From positions 44,461 through 108,460 of the forward strand of contig CAYOOA010000002.1 in NCBI GenBank assembly GCA_964405455.1: 64,000 nt of DNA. Direction: 5' to 3'. The notes beneath the pieces were generated by a model. It worked only from the letters and a program-made list of their open reading frames with translations, was not told the origin of the DNA and made no database searches. This document shows positions 43,393-51,705 of the stretch, in pieces. The position numbers and the translations under genes were made by a program. Source of the stretch: CALESS01 sp964405455 (lineage in GTDB: Bacteria > Chloroflexota > Anaerolineae > Anaerolineales > Anaerolineaceae). Numbering within the stretch: the stretch's first letter is position 1; every line of letters starts with the position of its first letter.

Positions 43393-44760
43393 TTACTTAT
43401 TCATGTCGCAGCGGCTGGCATAGTCGCCGGTCAGGGTGCACGGAATGTCCAGTTCATCGTACTTGCTGACGTAGACCGTCTCGAAGAACTTGTAATCATT
43501 CACGCCGTCACCATTGCTGTCCGGATTGACGTTGACCAGCTTAAGGATGTTCATCGGCTGCTCGCAGACGTGATCACCCGGGCGGATGTAGTAGGTGCCC
43601 TTCGGGCCTTCGAACTTCAGGCCTTCCAGGGCGGGGATCATGGCGTCCCCGCTGGCATTGCCACCGGTCTTCTCCAGGGCGGCTGCCAGGGCAATCGCAG
43701 AAGCCATACCACCGGCCGTGAACAAATCCGGGGGCTCGCCGTACAGTTCTTCGTGGCGCTTGACCAGGTAATCATTCACCGGGTTGGTCGGCACAGTGTA
43801 ATGGTAGACATTCAAACCCACGGTGCCGATGGCGTTGCCGTAGACGGCGGCGAAGGATGCATTGTCGCCAAAACCGGTGGATACGGTCATCTTATCCAGG
43901 GTGCCCATGTCGGTCAACTGCTGGAAGAGGGTGACATAGCCAATGCCGGACCAGGTCAGGAACAGGCAGCCGGCGCCGGAATCCATCGCCTGCTGGATGT
44001 AGGCGGTGAAGTCAGTGGTATCGGCAGGGGCGGGAACGGGGGCGATCACCTGGCCGCCGTATTTACCGACTGCGAATTCAAGTGCTGCTTCGCCACCCTG
44101 ACCAAAGGCATTGTCAATGTAAATATGAGCAAAGGTCTTGCTGACATTTTCCACCAGGTACTTGGCGATCACCAGCGTGTCGTCATAGTTGGTACGGGAG
44201 GTGCGGAAGACATACGGATTAAAGTTGGCACCGGTGGTGAGTGCAGAAGCGGCCGGGTCGATCATGAGAATCATCTTGTTCTCGAGCGCGACCGTGGTCA
44301 GGGCAACAGCAACCGCCGAGCTGACCGGCCCCTGCAGGATTTCAACGCCGTCTTTTTCAATCAGTTCGCGCGCCAGGGCTACGCCTTTTTCCGCGTTCAT
44401 TTCATCATCTTTGACGATGACTTCAACCGGGCGGTTGGCAACAATGAAGCGCCCATCAGCATCCTTCTTGCCGCCGGAAACATATTCCAGGCCGATCTGG
44501 AAACCGCGCACCTGCTGCTGGCTGTAGAGAGCCATGGCGCCGGAGGCGGAAGTGATCTGACCGATCTTCAGCACGGGGCCCAGCGGAACTTCGGTGGGGG
44601 CCGCGGTCGGGGCTTCGGTCGGGACAGCGGTCGGCTGGGGAACCGGGGTTGCCGGAACCTGGGTGGGTTCCGCCGTCGGGGCGGCGGTCGGCGTCTGGCA
44701 GGCAGCCAGCAGCATGCTGGCCAGTACGAGGACGCTCAAAACAACATACAGTTTCTTCAT
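43393..44760 (-). CDS. livK: LivK-like substrate-binding lipoprotein
   Basis: A lipoprotein of about 455 residues. The signal peptide ends in ASMLLAAC (lipobox), followed by a roughly 45-residue linker made almost only of Thr, Pro, Ala, Val and Glu (PTAAPTAEPTQVPATPVPQP and onward), typical of Chloroflexota secreted proteins. The mature part is a type I periplasmic-binding fold of the Leu/Ile/Val family (GQITSASGAMALYSQQQVRG, VEILQGPVSSA). ATG at 44760 is chosen because GGAGG lies five bases upstream. A TATAAT at 44789-44794 may be an extra promoter. Ligand unknown; genomic context (thiolase, CoA-transferase) suggests an organic acid or amino acid. Confidence 0.87.
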   Translation of the reverse strand: MKKLYVVLSVLVLASMLLAACQTPTAAPTAEPTQVPATPVPQPTAVPTEAPTAAPTEVPLGPVLKIGQITSASGAMALYSQQQVRGFQIGLEYVSGGKKDADGRFIVANRPVEVIVKDDEMNAEKGVALARELIEKDGVEILQGPVSSAVAVALTTVALENKMILMIDPAASALTTGANFNPYVFRTSRTNYDDTLVIAKYLVENVSKTFAHIYIDNAFGQGGEAALEFAVGKYGGQVIAPVPAPADTTDFTAYIQQAMDSGAGCLFLTWSGIGYVTLFQQLTDMGTLDKMTVSTGFGDNASFAAVYGNAIGTVGLNVYHYTVPTNPVNDYLVKRHEELYGEPPDLFTAGGMASAIALAAALEKTGGNASGDAMIPALEGLKFEGPKGTYYIRPGDHVCEQPMNILKLVNVNPDSNGDGVNDYKFFETVYVSKYDELDIPCTLTGDYASRCDMNK

Positions 44761-44891
44761 CTTTTCCTCCAAAAGTCTTGTGAATTTGATTATAGAACGG
44801 ATCCAATCAATCCATGCTCTCCAGGATTTTCCAGTATTGTTGGGAAGGATTCACCTCCTTTCGTTCAAGCTCGAGTTATTCTTGATTATTT

Positions 44892-45272
44892 TCAGGCGGT
44901 TACAGCCAGAACGACCTGCCCGGTTAAGATCTGCCGGCCGGACTGATTAAAACAATCCGTCTTTAACGTGATCAGGCGCTTTTCCGGCTGCCAGGCGGTC
45001 ACTTCCACCCGGGTGATGATCGTATCGCCCAACAGGATCGGAGCCAGGTATTCCAGTTGCTGGCTGAGCAGCGTGCTGCCTGGTCCCGGCAGGCGGGCAT
45101 CCAGCAGCACCCCGATCAGGTTTCCGGCCAGCATATCGTAGGCCGCCAACCTGCCGTTCCCAACCCTGGCCAGGGTCGGGTCAATCGAACGCAGCAGGCT
45201 TTCAAAATGCATGATGTCTTCGACGGTAACCACTTTGCTGATGCTTTCCTGCTGCCCGATGCGGTATTCCAT
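44892..45272 (-). CDS. MaoC-like hot-dog protein with degenerate hydratase motif
   Basis: A 126-residue single hot-dog domain. GNLIGVLLDARLPGPGSTLLSQQLEYL followed by PILLGDTI matches MaoC/PhaJ-type (R)-enoyl-CoA hydratases. The region that should hold the catalytic Asp-(x)n-His pair (usually D-x-N-P-x-H) reads SIDPTLARVGNGRLAAYDM: the histidine is missing. Hydratase activity is therefore doubtful; it may bind acyl-CoA or act as a thioesterase-like or structural subunit. Located between the alpha/beta hydrolase gene (19 bp) and the liv genes (131 bp) in the same direction. Confidence 0.7.
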   Translation of the reverse strand: MEYRIGQQESISKVVTVEDIMHFESLLRSIDPTLARVGNGRLAAYDMLAGNLIGVLLDARLPGPGSTLLSQQLEYLAPILLGDTIITRVEVTAWQPEKRLITLKTDCFNQSGRQILTGQVVLAVTA

Positions 45273-45291
45273 CCTTCACCTCTAAAACCAA

Positions 45292-46095
45292 CTATCCAAC
45301 GATTTGCTGGATAAAGCCAAGGACCAGCGCATTGAAAACATCCGGTTTTTCCAGGCAGAGGGCATGTCCGCTGCCAGGTACCACGGCCAGGCGCGCCCCG
45401 GGGATGGCACCGGCTATGATTTCAGCATACTTGCGCGGCTTGAGAATATCCGCCTCGCCAACCATGACCAGCGTCGGCGCGTGGATTTTAGGCAACTCGG
45501 GCGTCACATTAAAACGCTGGAAGCAGTCCAGTAATTCCAGCAGGGAGTCAAAGTCCAACTGCTCATACTTTCCGGCCGAAGCTTGCAGCGCCTGCGGATT
45601 GGCCTGGATCCAGCTGTCCGAGAAGTTCCATGGGTAAGTCACATTGAAGAGCTGCCGGGCATTCCGCACGCGGGCAGCATCCGCCCAGCTCCCAGCCGCA
45701 CCGGCCAACACCGGGTCCACCTGGCTGACGCAATCTGCCAGCACCAGGGCCCGGGTGCGTTCCGGGTATTGCAGGGCAAAGGCCAGGCTGACTTCGCCCC
45801 CGTAAGAGATGCCCCCGATAACCGCCTCGCGAATGGAAAGCGCATCGAGCAGGGCAGCCAGGTCCTGGGCGTGCAATTCCATGCTGTAGGGACCTGCCGG
45901 GTGATCCGAGCGCCACATGCCGCGGCAGTCGTAGAGCAGCACGCGCAGGTGGCGGGCCAGCCCGGGCAGGTTCAAACCCCAGCTGGCCGTGCTCATCAGG
46001 ATGCCGTTGGACAGAACCAGAACCGGCGCATCTACATTCTGCTCTCCGTGCAGTTCATAATACAACTCGATCCCATTGGCCTTTATACGCGGCAT
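45292..46095 (-). CDS. Alpha/beta hydrolase, enol-lactonase-like
   Basis: A 267-residue hydrolase. The nucleophile Ser97 sits in GISYGG, the acidic residue in VMVGEADILKP and the His in GSGHALCLEKPDVF, giving a complete triad. The overall pattern (NGIELYYELHG, LSNGILMSTASW, YDCRGMWRSD) resembles 3-oxoadipate enol-lactonases and related C-C or ester hydrolases. It is part of the acyl-CoA operon, 24 bp after the DUF35 gene. Substrate is unknown; a lactone or thioester intermediate is plausible. Confidence 0.75.
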   Translation of the reverse strand: MPRIKANGIELYYELHGEQNVDAPVLVLSNGILMSTASWGLNLPGLARHLRVLLYDCRGMWRSDHPAGPYSMELHAQDLAALLDALSIREAVIGGISYGGEVSLAFALQYPERTRALVLADCVSQVDPVLAGAAGSWADAARVRNARQLFNVTYPWNFSDSWIQANPQALQASAGKYEQLDFDSLLELLDCFQRFNVTPELPKIHAPTLVMVGEADILKPRKYAEIIAGAIPGARLAVVPGSGHALCLEKPDVFNALVLGFIQQIVG

Positions 46096-46119
46096 GACAG
46101 CCTCCTACCCTTCGATCAA

Positions 46120-46536
46120 TTACGCGGTCGGTTGAAAGCCGAGAAAAGTCTTTTTCGCGTCGCCTTCGCCGCGTTCCAGGAAAACCACTTCCATGGGCAT
46201 CCCGATCTGGATTAATTCAGGGTGGCTCAAGTCCAGGCCCACCAACTGGGCGCTGATGGCCGGACCTTCCTCGGTCTGGACAATCCCCACACAGTAGGGA
46301 TTCTTGCGGTCGTAGCCGGCGGCGATCATGGCGCTGGTGCCAACGTAAATCACGGTGTAGGTCAGTAATTTTCCGCGCCCGGAAAGCTCCACCCATTCCA
46401 TCTCGCTACCCTGGACCTCCGGGTCCATGGGTCGGGGAGGCAGGTACACCTTGCCGGTGGAAAGGCTGCGCGAGGCCAGTAATTTATGCTGCGCAAGGCC
46501 TGCATTGAAGTCGTAACTGGTGATTTCAGTAGCCAT
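46120..46536 (-). CDS. DUF35 OB-fold partner of thiolase
   Basis: A 138-residue protein. The C-terminal OB-fold (LLTYTVIYVGTSAMIAAGYD, GPAISAQLVGLD) and the VYLPPRP motif are typical of DUF35 proteins that form complexes with SCP2-type thiolases. The N-terminal zinc-ribbon cysteines are absent (ASRSLSTGKVYLPPRP has none), so zinc binding is lost. It lies 3 bp after the thiolase gene, the standard arrangement. It probably channels or stabilises the acyl-CoA site of the thiolase. ATG at 46536 has GGAG seven bases upstream. Confidence 0.8.
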   Translation of the reverse strand: MATEITSYDFNAGLAQHKLLASRSLSTGKVYLPPRPMDPEVQGSEMEWVELSGRGKLLTYTVIYVGTSAMIAAGYDRKNPYCVGIVQTEEGPAISAQLVGLDLSHPELIQIGMPMEVVFLERGEGDAKKTFLGFQPTA

Positions 46537-46539
46537 GGC

Positions 46540-47802
46540 TTATCTCCGCTCAAAGATGTGCACAACGCAGGTTTGTCCAGTGCCGCCCACGTTGTGGGTC
46601 AGGCCCAGGCGAGGGCTGCCGGGCAGCTGGCGCTCGCCGGCCGTGCCGCGTAATTGTTTCCAGATTTCATTCACCTGGCCTGCGCCAGAAGCGCCCACCG
46701 GGTGACCCTTGGATTTCAAGCCGCCGGATGTGTTGATCGGGTGGCTGCCCGTGCGGGAAGTCTGGCCTTCCTCGGCCGCCCTGCCGCCGGTGCCCGGGGC
46801 AAAGAAGCCCAGGTCTTCCGTGGCAATAACCTCGGCGATGGTGAAGCAGTCGTGCACTTCCGCCAGGTCGATATCCTCAGCCGTCACCCCCGCCATGCGG
46901 TAGGCTTCCTGGGCAGCGGCCCGGGCAGCCGGGATGGAGGTCAGGGTCGACCGGCTGTGCAATGCACCATCGCTGGCCTGCCCGGTGCCGATGATATGGA
47001 GTGGCACATCAGTGAAATTCCTGGCGATCTCCTCGCTGACCAGCAGCAGGGATGCCGCCCCATCCGAAACGGGGGAGCAATCAAACAGCCGCATCGGCCA
47101 GGCCACCATCGGGTTGCCGCGGTCGTCGTTGAGGAATTCCATTTCATTCGCCCAGGTTGGCACCGGCAGACCCTTCTTGGCTGCCGAGGCCTTGCGGGCT
47201 TCCATGATATCGGCAATCCGCTGGCCAAACTGGGCTTTATCGTTCAACGAACCGTTCTCATGGTTCTTGTAACCCACCCGCATGAAGGTCTGCGGCGTGG
47301 CGCCGTAGGCATGCATATAAGCCGTGGCCATGGAGGCGTAGAAGCCGGGGAAGGTAAAGCCGGCTGACGTCTCATAGATGGTATCTGCTGCTGTGCCCAG
47401 CGCATCTGTCACCTTGTCACCCGGTAAGTCGGTCATCTTCTCGATACCGCCCACCAACACCATGTCGTAGACACCGGAGGCCACCGCCAGGATGGCCTGG
47501 CGCAGAGCAACCCCGCTGGATGCACAGGCATCCTCCAGCCGGACAGCCGGCCGGGGGGTCAGGCCCACCCAATCCGCCATGATCGAGGCGGTGTGGCTCT
47601 GGGTTTCAAACAGGTCACTGGAAAAATTACCGATGAACAGGGCCTGGATATCCTTGGGATCGAACCCCTTGTCAACCGACGCCAGCATCTCCTGGAAGGC
47701 GGTGACGAATAATTCCCGGCTGGTTTTGCAGCGGAAGGTGCCAAACTTGGTCATCCCTGCACCCACCACTGCAACGCCGCGGCTTAACTTGCCTTGTGCC
47801 AT
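46540..47802 (-). CDS. SCP2-type thiolase
   Basis: A 420-residue thiolase. Catalytic Cys93 is in DACASSG, HDCFTIAE carries the first active-site His and GHPVGASGAG the second. The DUF35 gene beside it and the domain pattern place it in the SCP-x/lipid-transfer thiolase group, which cleaves or forms beta-keto acyl-CoA. With the SDR (beta-hydroxy to beta-keto), CoA-transferase and hydrolases, it suggests CoA-dependent degradation of a carbonyl-containing acid. ATG at 47802 follows GGAGG. The operon direction and LivK-like importer downstream support a catabolic role. Confidence 0.88.
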   Translation of the reverse strand: MAQGKLSRGVAVVGAGMTKFGTFRCKTSRELFVTAFQEMLASVDKGFDPKDIQALFIGNFSSDLFETQSHTASIMADWVGLTPRPAVRLEDACASSGVALRQAILAVASGVYDMVLVGGIEKMTDLPGDKVTDALGTAADTIYETSAGFTFPGFYASMATAYMHAYGATPQTFMRVGYKNHENGSLNDKAQFGQRIADIMEARKASAAKKGLPVPTWANEMEFLNDDRGNPMVAWPMRLFDCSPVSDGAASLLLVSEEIARNFTDVPLHIIGTGQASDGALHSRSTLTSIPAARAAAQEAYRMAGVTAEDIDLAEVHDCFTIAEVIATEDLGFFAPGTGGRAAEEGQTSRTGSHPINTSGGLKSKGHPVGASGAGQVNEIWKQLRGTAGERQLPGSPRLGLTHNVGGTGQTCVVHIFERR

Positions 47803-47919
47803 AAGTCCTCCATGAATTTTTCCCCGGCCGGTCGGGCCGCGGGAGTATGAGCCGATAAACTCCTCCCGGTATGGGCGCAGGGCTTTCCAACCCCACGCCC
47901 ATTTCCAGGAGAGCCAGAT

Positions 47920-48993
47920 CTACGAGTACTTTTTAAGGAAAGCATGGAAGATCGGATTGACCTCTTCCGGCTTTTCAATATGGACGCCGTGCCCGGCATC
48001 CGCAATCAGGTGCTCTTCAAAACTACCCCCGGCCGCGGCATAACGCCGCAGGGCATAGCGGGTCTGGGTCACCATCGGCTGGGGTGGATAAATCTCATCA
48101 CCCGGCCAGCCCGGCACGTAACCCAGCTTGCCCAGTGCGCCCAGGTCAAACATGGAATTGTCCGAGACGATCAGGTCGGAATCACCGCGCAGCCAGAGCA
48201 CCGGCAGCTTAACGGCGGCTTTTTCCATGTCCGCCAGGTCGCCCAGTACGTACTTGGGTGAACCGGCATTGATCACGCCCCACGCTCCCGGCCCAACCAT
48301 CGGCCAGTTGGCGGAAGGCACCGCATCGCCGGGATAATTTTCCGGGCCGATCACCTCACGCAGCGAGCCGGTCAGAAAATCCTCTTCCATCTGCGGAGCC
48401 GGGCGGAAACCGGCCTTGTAGTAGAATCCCGCGATGACATTGCGCGGTGAGTTGGGATCTTCGGCCGACCGGTCGCCTTCCTTGATCCGGCGGATGAACT
48501 CCGGGTTCACCACGCCCCCGCCCGACCCGGCAAAATCCGGGAAGCAGGGAATGCCGGTTTCACCCTTGGTGCCGCCAAAACCGAACGGCGAGACCGGGCA
48601 GACCAGGGTGATGGAATAAGCCCGTTCGGGATGATCGGCCATCAAGCGGTAGAGCACGCCGCCGCCCAGTGACCAGCCGACCAGGTGCGCTTTCTGGATT
48701 TTCAACGCATCCATCAAGGCCAGCAGATCTTCCACCCAGTCACGGTAGCCGCGGGTGGCATCCACCGGCTTGAACTCTGTCCAACCGTAGCCGCGCATAT
48801 CGGGGGCAATCCCGTGGTAACCGGCCGGCAGTGCGGCCATGGCTTGCTGCCAGTAGAGGGCAGAGGCAAAGTTACCATGAAGGAAGATAACCGGAATGCC
48901 ATTTTCCGCGCCGCTGAAGTAGGTGTGCATCTTCAACCGGGCGGTTTCCACCATTCGAATGGAAATTCCTTGAAGAGGAAGCGGGGCGTCCAT
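47920..48993 (-). CDS. Alpha/beta hydrolase, long form
   Basis: A 357-residue hydrolase without signal peptide. The oxyanion motif is FLHGNFAS, nucleophile Ser108 is in GWSLGG and the catalytic His in DAGHGVHIEKPEEV; an acidic residue occurs in WLRGDSDLIV. It is longer than typical (about 280), owing to an extended cap between about residues 140 and 260 (GFGGTKGETGIPCFPDF and onward), which should set substrate choice. ATG at 48993 has a strong AAAGGAG. Separated from the thiolase gene by 117 bp but in the same direction. Substrate unknown. Confidence 0.75.
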   Translation of the reverse strand: MDAPLPLQGISIRMVETARLKMHTYFSGAENGIPVIFLHGNFASALYWQQAMAALPAGYHGIAPDMRGYGWTEFKPVDATRGYRDWVEDLLALMDALKIQKAHLVGWSLGGGVLYRLMADHPERAYSITLVCPVSPFGFGGTKGETGIPCFPDFAGSGGGVVNPEFIRRIKEGDRSAEDPNSPRNVIAGFYYKAGFRPAPQMEEDFLTGSLREVIGPENYPGDAVPSANWPMVGPGAWGVINAGSPKYVLGDLADMEKAAVKLPVLWLRGDSDLIVSDNSMFDLGALGKLGYVPGWPGDEIYPPQPMVTQTRYALRRYAAAGGSFEEHLIADAGHGVHIEKPEEVNPIFHAFLKKYS

Positions 48994-49011
48994 TTGATCT
49001 CCTTTCCGCAG

Positions 49012-49326
49012 CTAACCGATCTTCTTGTAGAGGCGCTTGTTCTTGCCGTCCAGACTGGTCGGCCGGGCAGCGCCCGGATCGGCCAGGTTCATGATCAGCG
49101 TATCCCCATCCACGCTGTACACGCCAACAAAAGAGCCGACCAGGCCCAGGGTATGCTGGGTTTGCTCCATGTCAATCTGGCCGTTTTCCGCCTTGTAGGT
49201 GCCGCTGGAGGAAATGCCCATTTCATCCAGGCTGGCGAGAAAAGTACCGTCCGCTTTGAATTCAAACCACAGTCCGGGGAAGGCCTGGCCTTCCGGCTGC
49301 TGCCATTTACCCAACAAATCATTCAT
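49012..49326 (-). CDS. Small beta-rich protein, lipocalin-like
   Basis: A 104-residue protein with alternating polar and hydrophobic residues and the pattern GKWQQPE-GLWFEFKADGTF-SGTYKAENGQI, which resembles short lipocalin-like or NlpE-type beta barrels. No signal peptide or cysteine is visible, so it is probably cytoplasmic. ATG at 49326 has AAAGGAG seven bases upstream. It sits between the CoA-transferase gene (15 bp) and the hydrolase gene (18 bp), so it is clearly co-transcribed; it could bind the hydrophobic substrate of the pathway. I do not recognise a named family. Confidence 0.6.
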   Translation of the reverse strand: MNDLLGKWQQPEGQAFPGLWFEFKADGTFLASLDEMGISSSGTYKAENGQIDMEQTQHTLGLVGSFVGVYSVDGDTLIMNLADPGAARPTSLDGKNKRLYKKIG

Positions 49327-49341
49327 CGCAAACTCCTTTCG

Positions 49342-50667
49342 CTAGAACCCCGGCACAACCAGGCGGGGGACAATCCCCAGCCGATCGGCTTCATCGCGCA
49401 GCCAGGCGCGAAAATCCGGGTGGGCAATTCTGATCAGCGCTTCCATGCGCTCCGCCACACAGCGACCGCGTAATTCGGCAATCCCATATTCCGTAACGAT
49501 GGTATCCACATCCTGGCTGGGCACGGTCACTTCCGAGCCTTCGGCCAGGATGGGGGCGATGGTCGAGATGGTGCCGTCCTTGGCCGTGGAACGCAGGGCG
49601 ATGATGCCGCGTCCGCCGGGCGAACGCTGCGCACCGCGGTGAGTATCCAGTTGGCCGCCGGTGCCGCTGAAGTGGCGGTAACCGATGCTCTGCGAACAGA
49701 CCTGGCCAAAGATATCCACCTGCAGGGCAGTGTTAACGCTGACCATCTTGTAGTTCTGGCCAATCACATACGGATCATTTGTCACCTTGCCCTGCTGGAA
49801 CTCCACACCGATGTTGTCGTCCAGGAAGTCATACAATTTTTGCGTGCCGAGGGCGAAGGCGCCGACCATCTTGCCCTTCCACAGGGTTTTCTTGCGATTG
49901 GTCACCACACCCGCTTCATACAGATCCACCATGCCGTCAGTGAACATTTCGGTGTGAATGCCCAGGTCCTTGCGGTCACCCAGGAAAGCCGTGATGGCAT
50001 TCGGGATGCCGCCGATGCCCAGTTGCAGGGTGGAGCCGTCTTCAATCAACTCGGCGATATATCCGCCGATGGCCTGTTCAGCCTCCGAGGGCGGCGCCGG
50101 TGGGAACTGGAACAGCGGCACATGGTTTTCCACCACGTGATCCACCTCGGAAATGTGGATCTGGGTATCCCCCAGCGTCCAGGGCAGGTTCTCGTTGATT
50201 TCCAGTACCACCAGGTCGGCGGTTTCGATGAGCTGCTTCTCCTCCACCAGGCCCAGGGAGAGCGACATGTAGCCGCGTTTATCCGGCGGGGTGGCAGTAC
50301 CCCAGAACACATTCACCCGGCCGCCGGCTGCCAGTAATTTGACCGTGGCTGCCTGGTGCAGGTTGTTGGGAATATACGATGTGCGTCCCTGGGGATGGAC
50401 CTTACGGTCGGGAGCGCCGTAGAACCAGTTCTGCACAAAGAAATGTCCGGCCATCTCCGGTTTGAGGATGAAATCATACTGGCGCAATGGCAGGCAAACC
50501 CAGACGGTGACATCTGCCAACCGGTCGCGATGATTGCTCAGTTCCGCCAGCAAGCCCGGCGGTTCGGAGGCAGCCATGGCCACCCCGATCGTCTGATGAG
50601 ACTGGATCAGGCTGACCGCCTCAGGAATGGAAAGCAGTTTCTGGCGATATAGTTCTTGGGGATCCAT
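49342..50667 (-). CDS. Acetyl-CoA hydrolase/CoA-transferase family (4-hydroxybutyrate CoA-transferase-like)
   Basis: A 441-residue enzyme. LGIGGIPNAITAFLGDRKDLGIHTEMFTDGMVDL is the conserved core; the Glu of IHTEM is the probable site of the covalent glutamyl-CoA intermediate. IVTEYGIAELRG is the second signature. The family moves CoA from acetyl-CoA (or another donor) to a carboxylate such as 4-hydroxybutyrate or butyrate. This suggests that the pathway begins by activating a free acid taken up from outside, fitting the Liv-type importer. ATG at 50667 has AAGGAG upstream. Confidence 0.86.
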   Translation of the reverse strand: MDPQELYRQKLLSIPEAVSLIQSHQTIGVAMAASEPPGLLAELSNHRDRLADVTVWVCLPLRQYDFILKPEMAGHFFVQNWFYGAPDRKVHPQGRTSYIPNNLHQAATVKLLAAGGRVNVFWGTATPPDKRGYMSLSLGLVEEKQLIETADLVVLEINENLPWTLGDTQIHISEVDHVVENHVPLFQFPPAPPSEAEQAIGGYIAELIEDGSTLQLGIGGIPNAITAFLGDRKDLGIHTEMFTDGMVDLYEAGVVTNRKKTLWKGKMVGAFALGTQKLYDFLDDNIGVEFQQGKVTNDPYVIGQNYKMVSVNTALQVDIFGQVCSQSIGYRHFSGTGGQLDTHRGAQRSPGGRGIIALRSTAKDGTISTIAPILAEGSEVTVPSQDVDTIVTEYGIAELRGRCVAERMEALIRIAHPDFRAWLRDEADRLGIVPRLVVPGF

Positions 50668-50689
50668 TCCAACCGCTCCTTATCTGAAT

Positions 50690-51676
50690 TTAGGGCATGA
50701 TGAAGACGGAACCGGCCTGGTTGTAACCCACGCCTGATCCCACGAAGGCAACCATGTCGCCGGATTTTACCTTGCCCTGTTTGCGGGCATCATCAAAGCA
50801 CATCGGCAGGCAGGCGGAGCCGGTGTAGCCCCACTTGTCCATGATCCAATGCGCCTTCTCAATCGGCAGGCCCAGCTTTTCCATCACCAGTTTGATGGTG
50901 TTCATGCGCACCTGGGTGAAGATGATCATATCCAGGTCACTCAGGGCAAAATGGCCGTTGGCTGCCAGCTCCTGCAAACGGGCCGGCCAGCCTTCATCGT
51001 TGACGGTGGCCGGGAAGGGCGTGATCAATTTCACCTTCGTCCGCCCGGCTTCCACCGAGGCGAGCGTGGCCGGTTCAAACGTTCCGCCGGAATAAATGCC
51101 CCAGTGCTTGTGATAGGAACCGTCCGCCGCGAAAGTGGAGGTGACGAAACCAGGCTTGTCTGCGCCTGTCAAAACGGCCGCCCCGGCGCCGTCTCCGTAG
51201 AAGAAGGACATCACGTCCTTTTCCAGGTCGGCCAGTTTGTGCATCATGTACGCCCCGATGACCAGGACGTATTTCATGTTTGGATTGGCGGCAATCAGGC
51301 CCGCCGCCAGGTTGAGCCCGGTTGGGAAGGAAGCGCAGGCGCAGCCGACATCAAAGGTGCCAGCCTTGACGGCGCCCAGTTTATGCTGCACCACCACGGA
51401 GGTGGCCGGGGTGATGTAATCCGGGCTGTCGGTCCCCAGGATGATCAAATCCACATCTTCGGGTTTAATCCCTGCATCTGCCAGGGCAGCTTTGCCGGCT
51501 TCCACGGCCAGGTCGGAGGTCGCCCAATCGTCTGGAGCATAAAAGCGGGTTTTGATCCCGCCGGAGGCTTCAAATTTACCCACCACGGGTCCAAACTTCT
51601 CCGCCAGGACGCTGTTGGGGACTTCAATGGGCGGCAGGTACATGCCGGTGCCGATAATCGTAGCGTAACGAGCCAT
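50690..51676 (-). CDS. KASIII-like thiolase-fold protein with altered active site
   Basis: A 328-residue FabH-like protein. The nucleophile region FDVGCACASF aligns with DVSAACAGF, so Cys114 is retained. The other two FabH active-site residues are not: the HQAN motif reads TQVR (FTQVRMNTI) and the GNTSAAS loop reads GYTGSAC, so both His and Asn are replaced. It should still form an acyl-Cys intermediate but not the usual decarboxylating condensation. The second of two adjacent ATG codons (51676) is chosen because AAGGAG is six bases upstream. Sits between the SDR and CoA-transferase genes. May act as an acyltransferase. Confidence 0.8.
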   Translation of the reverse strand: MARYATIIGTGMYLPPIEVPNSVLAEKFGPVVGKFEASGGIKTRFYAPDDWATSDLAVEAGKAALADAGIKPEDVDLIILGTDSPDYITPATSVVVQHKLGAVKAGTFDVGCACASFPTGLNLAAGLIAANPNMKYVLVIGAYMMHKLADLEKDVMSFFYGDGAGAAVLTGADKPGFVTSTFAADGSYHKHWGIYSGGTFEPATLASVEAGRTKVKLITPFPATVNDEGWPARLQELAANGHFALSDLDMIIFTQVRMNTIKLVMEKLGLPIEKAHWIMDKWGYTGSACLPMCFDDARKQGKVKSGDMVAFVGSGVGYNQAGSVFIMP

Positions 51677-51705
51677 CATTTACTCCTTCCTTGCGTCGGT
51701 GCGAA

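Noticed and set aside
44847..44862. Resemblance to the 3' end of 16S rRNA (GGAT-CACCTCCTTTC)
   Set aside because: Only about 16 bases match and no other rRNA sequence is present; it is a chance strong Shine-Dalgarno complement on the minus strand without a start codon nearby.
43390..44946. A 518-codon open frame on the plus strand opposite the livK-like gene
   Set aside because: It is an antisense shadow: the sense frame has a lipobox, a family fold and a ribosome-binding site, while the antisense product is His/Gly-rich with no recognisable domain.
48009..48261. Plus-strand small genes opposite the alpha/beta hydrolases and thiolase
   Set aside because: They have no ribosome-binding sites and mirror the codon bias of the sense strand.
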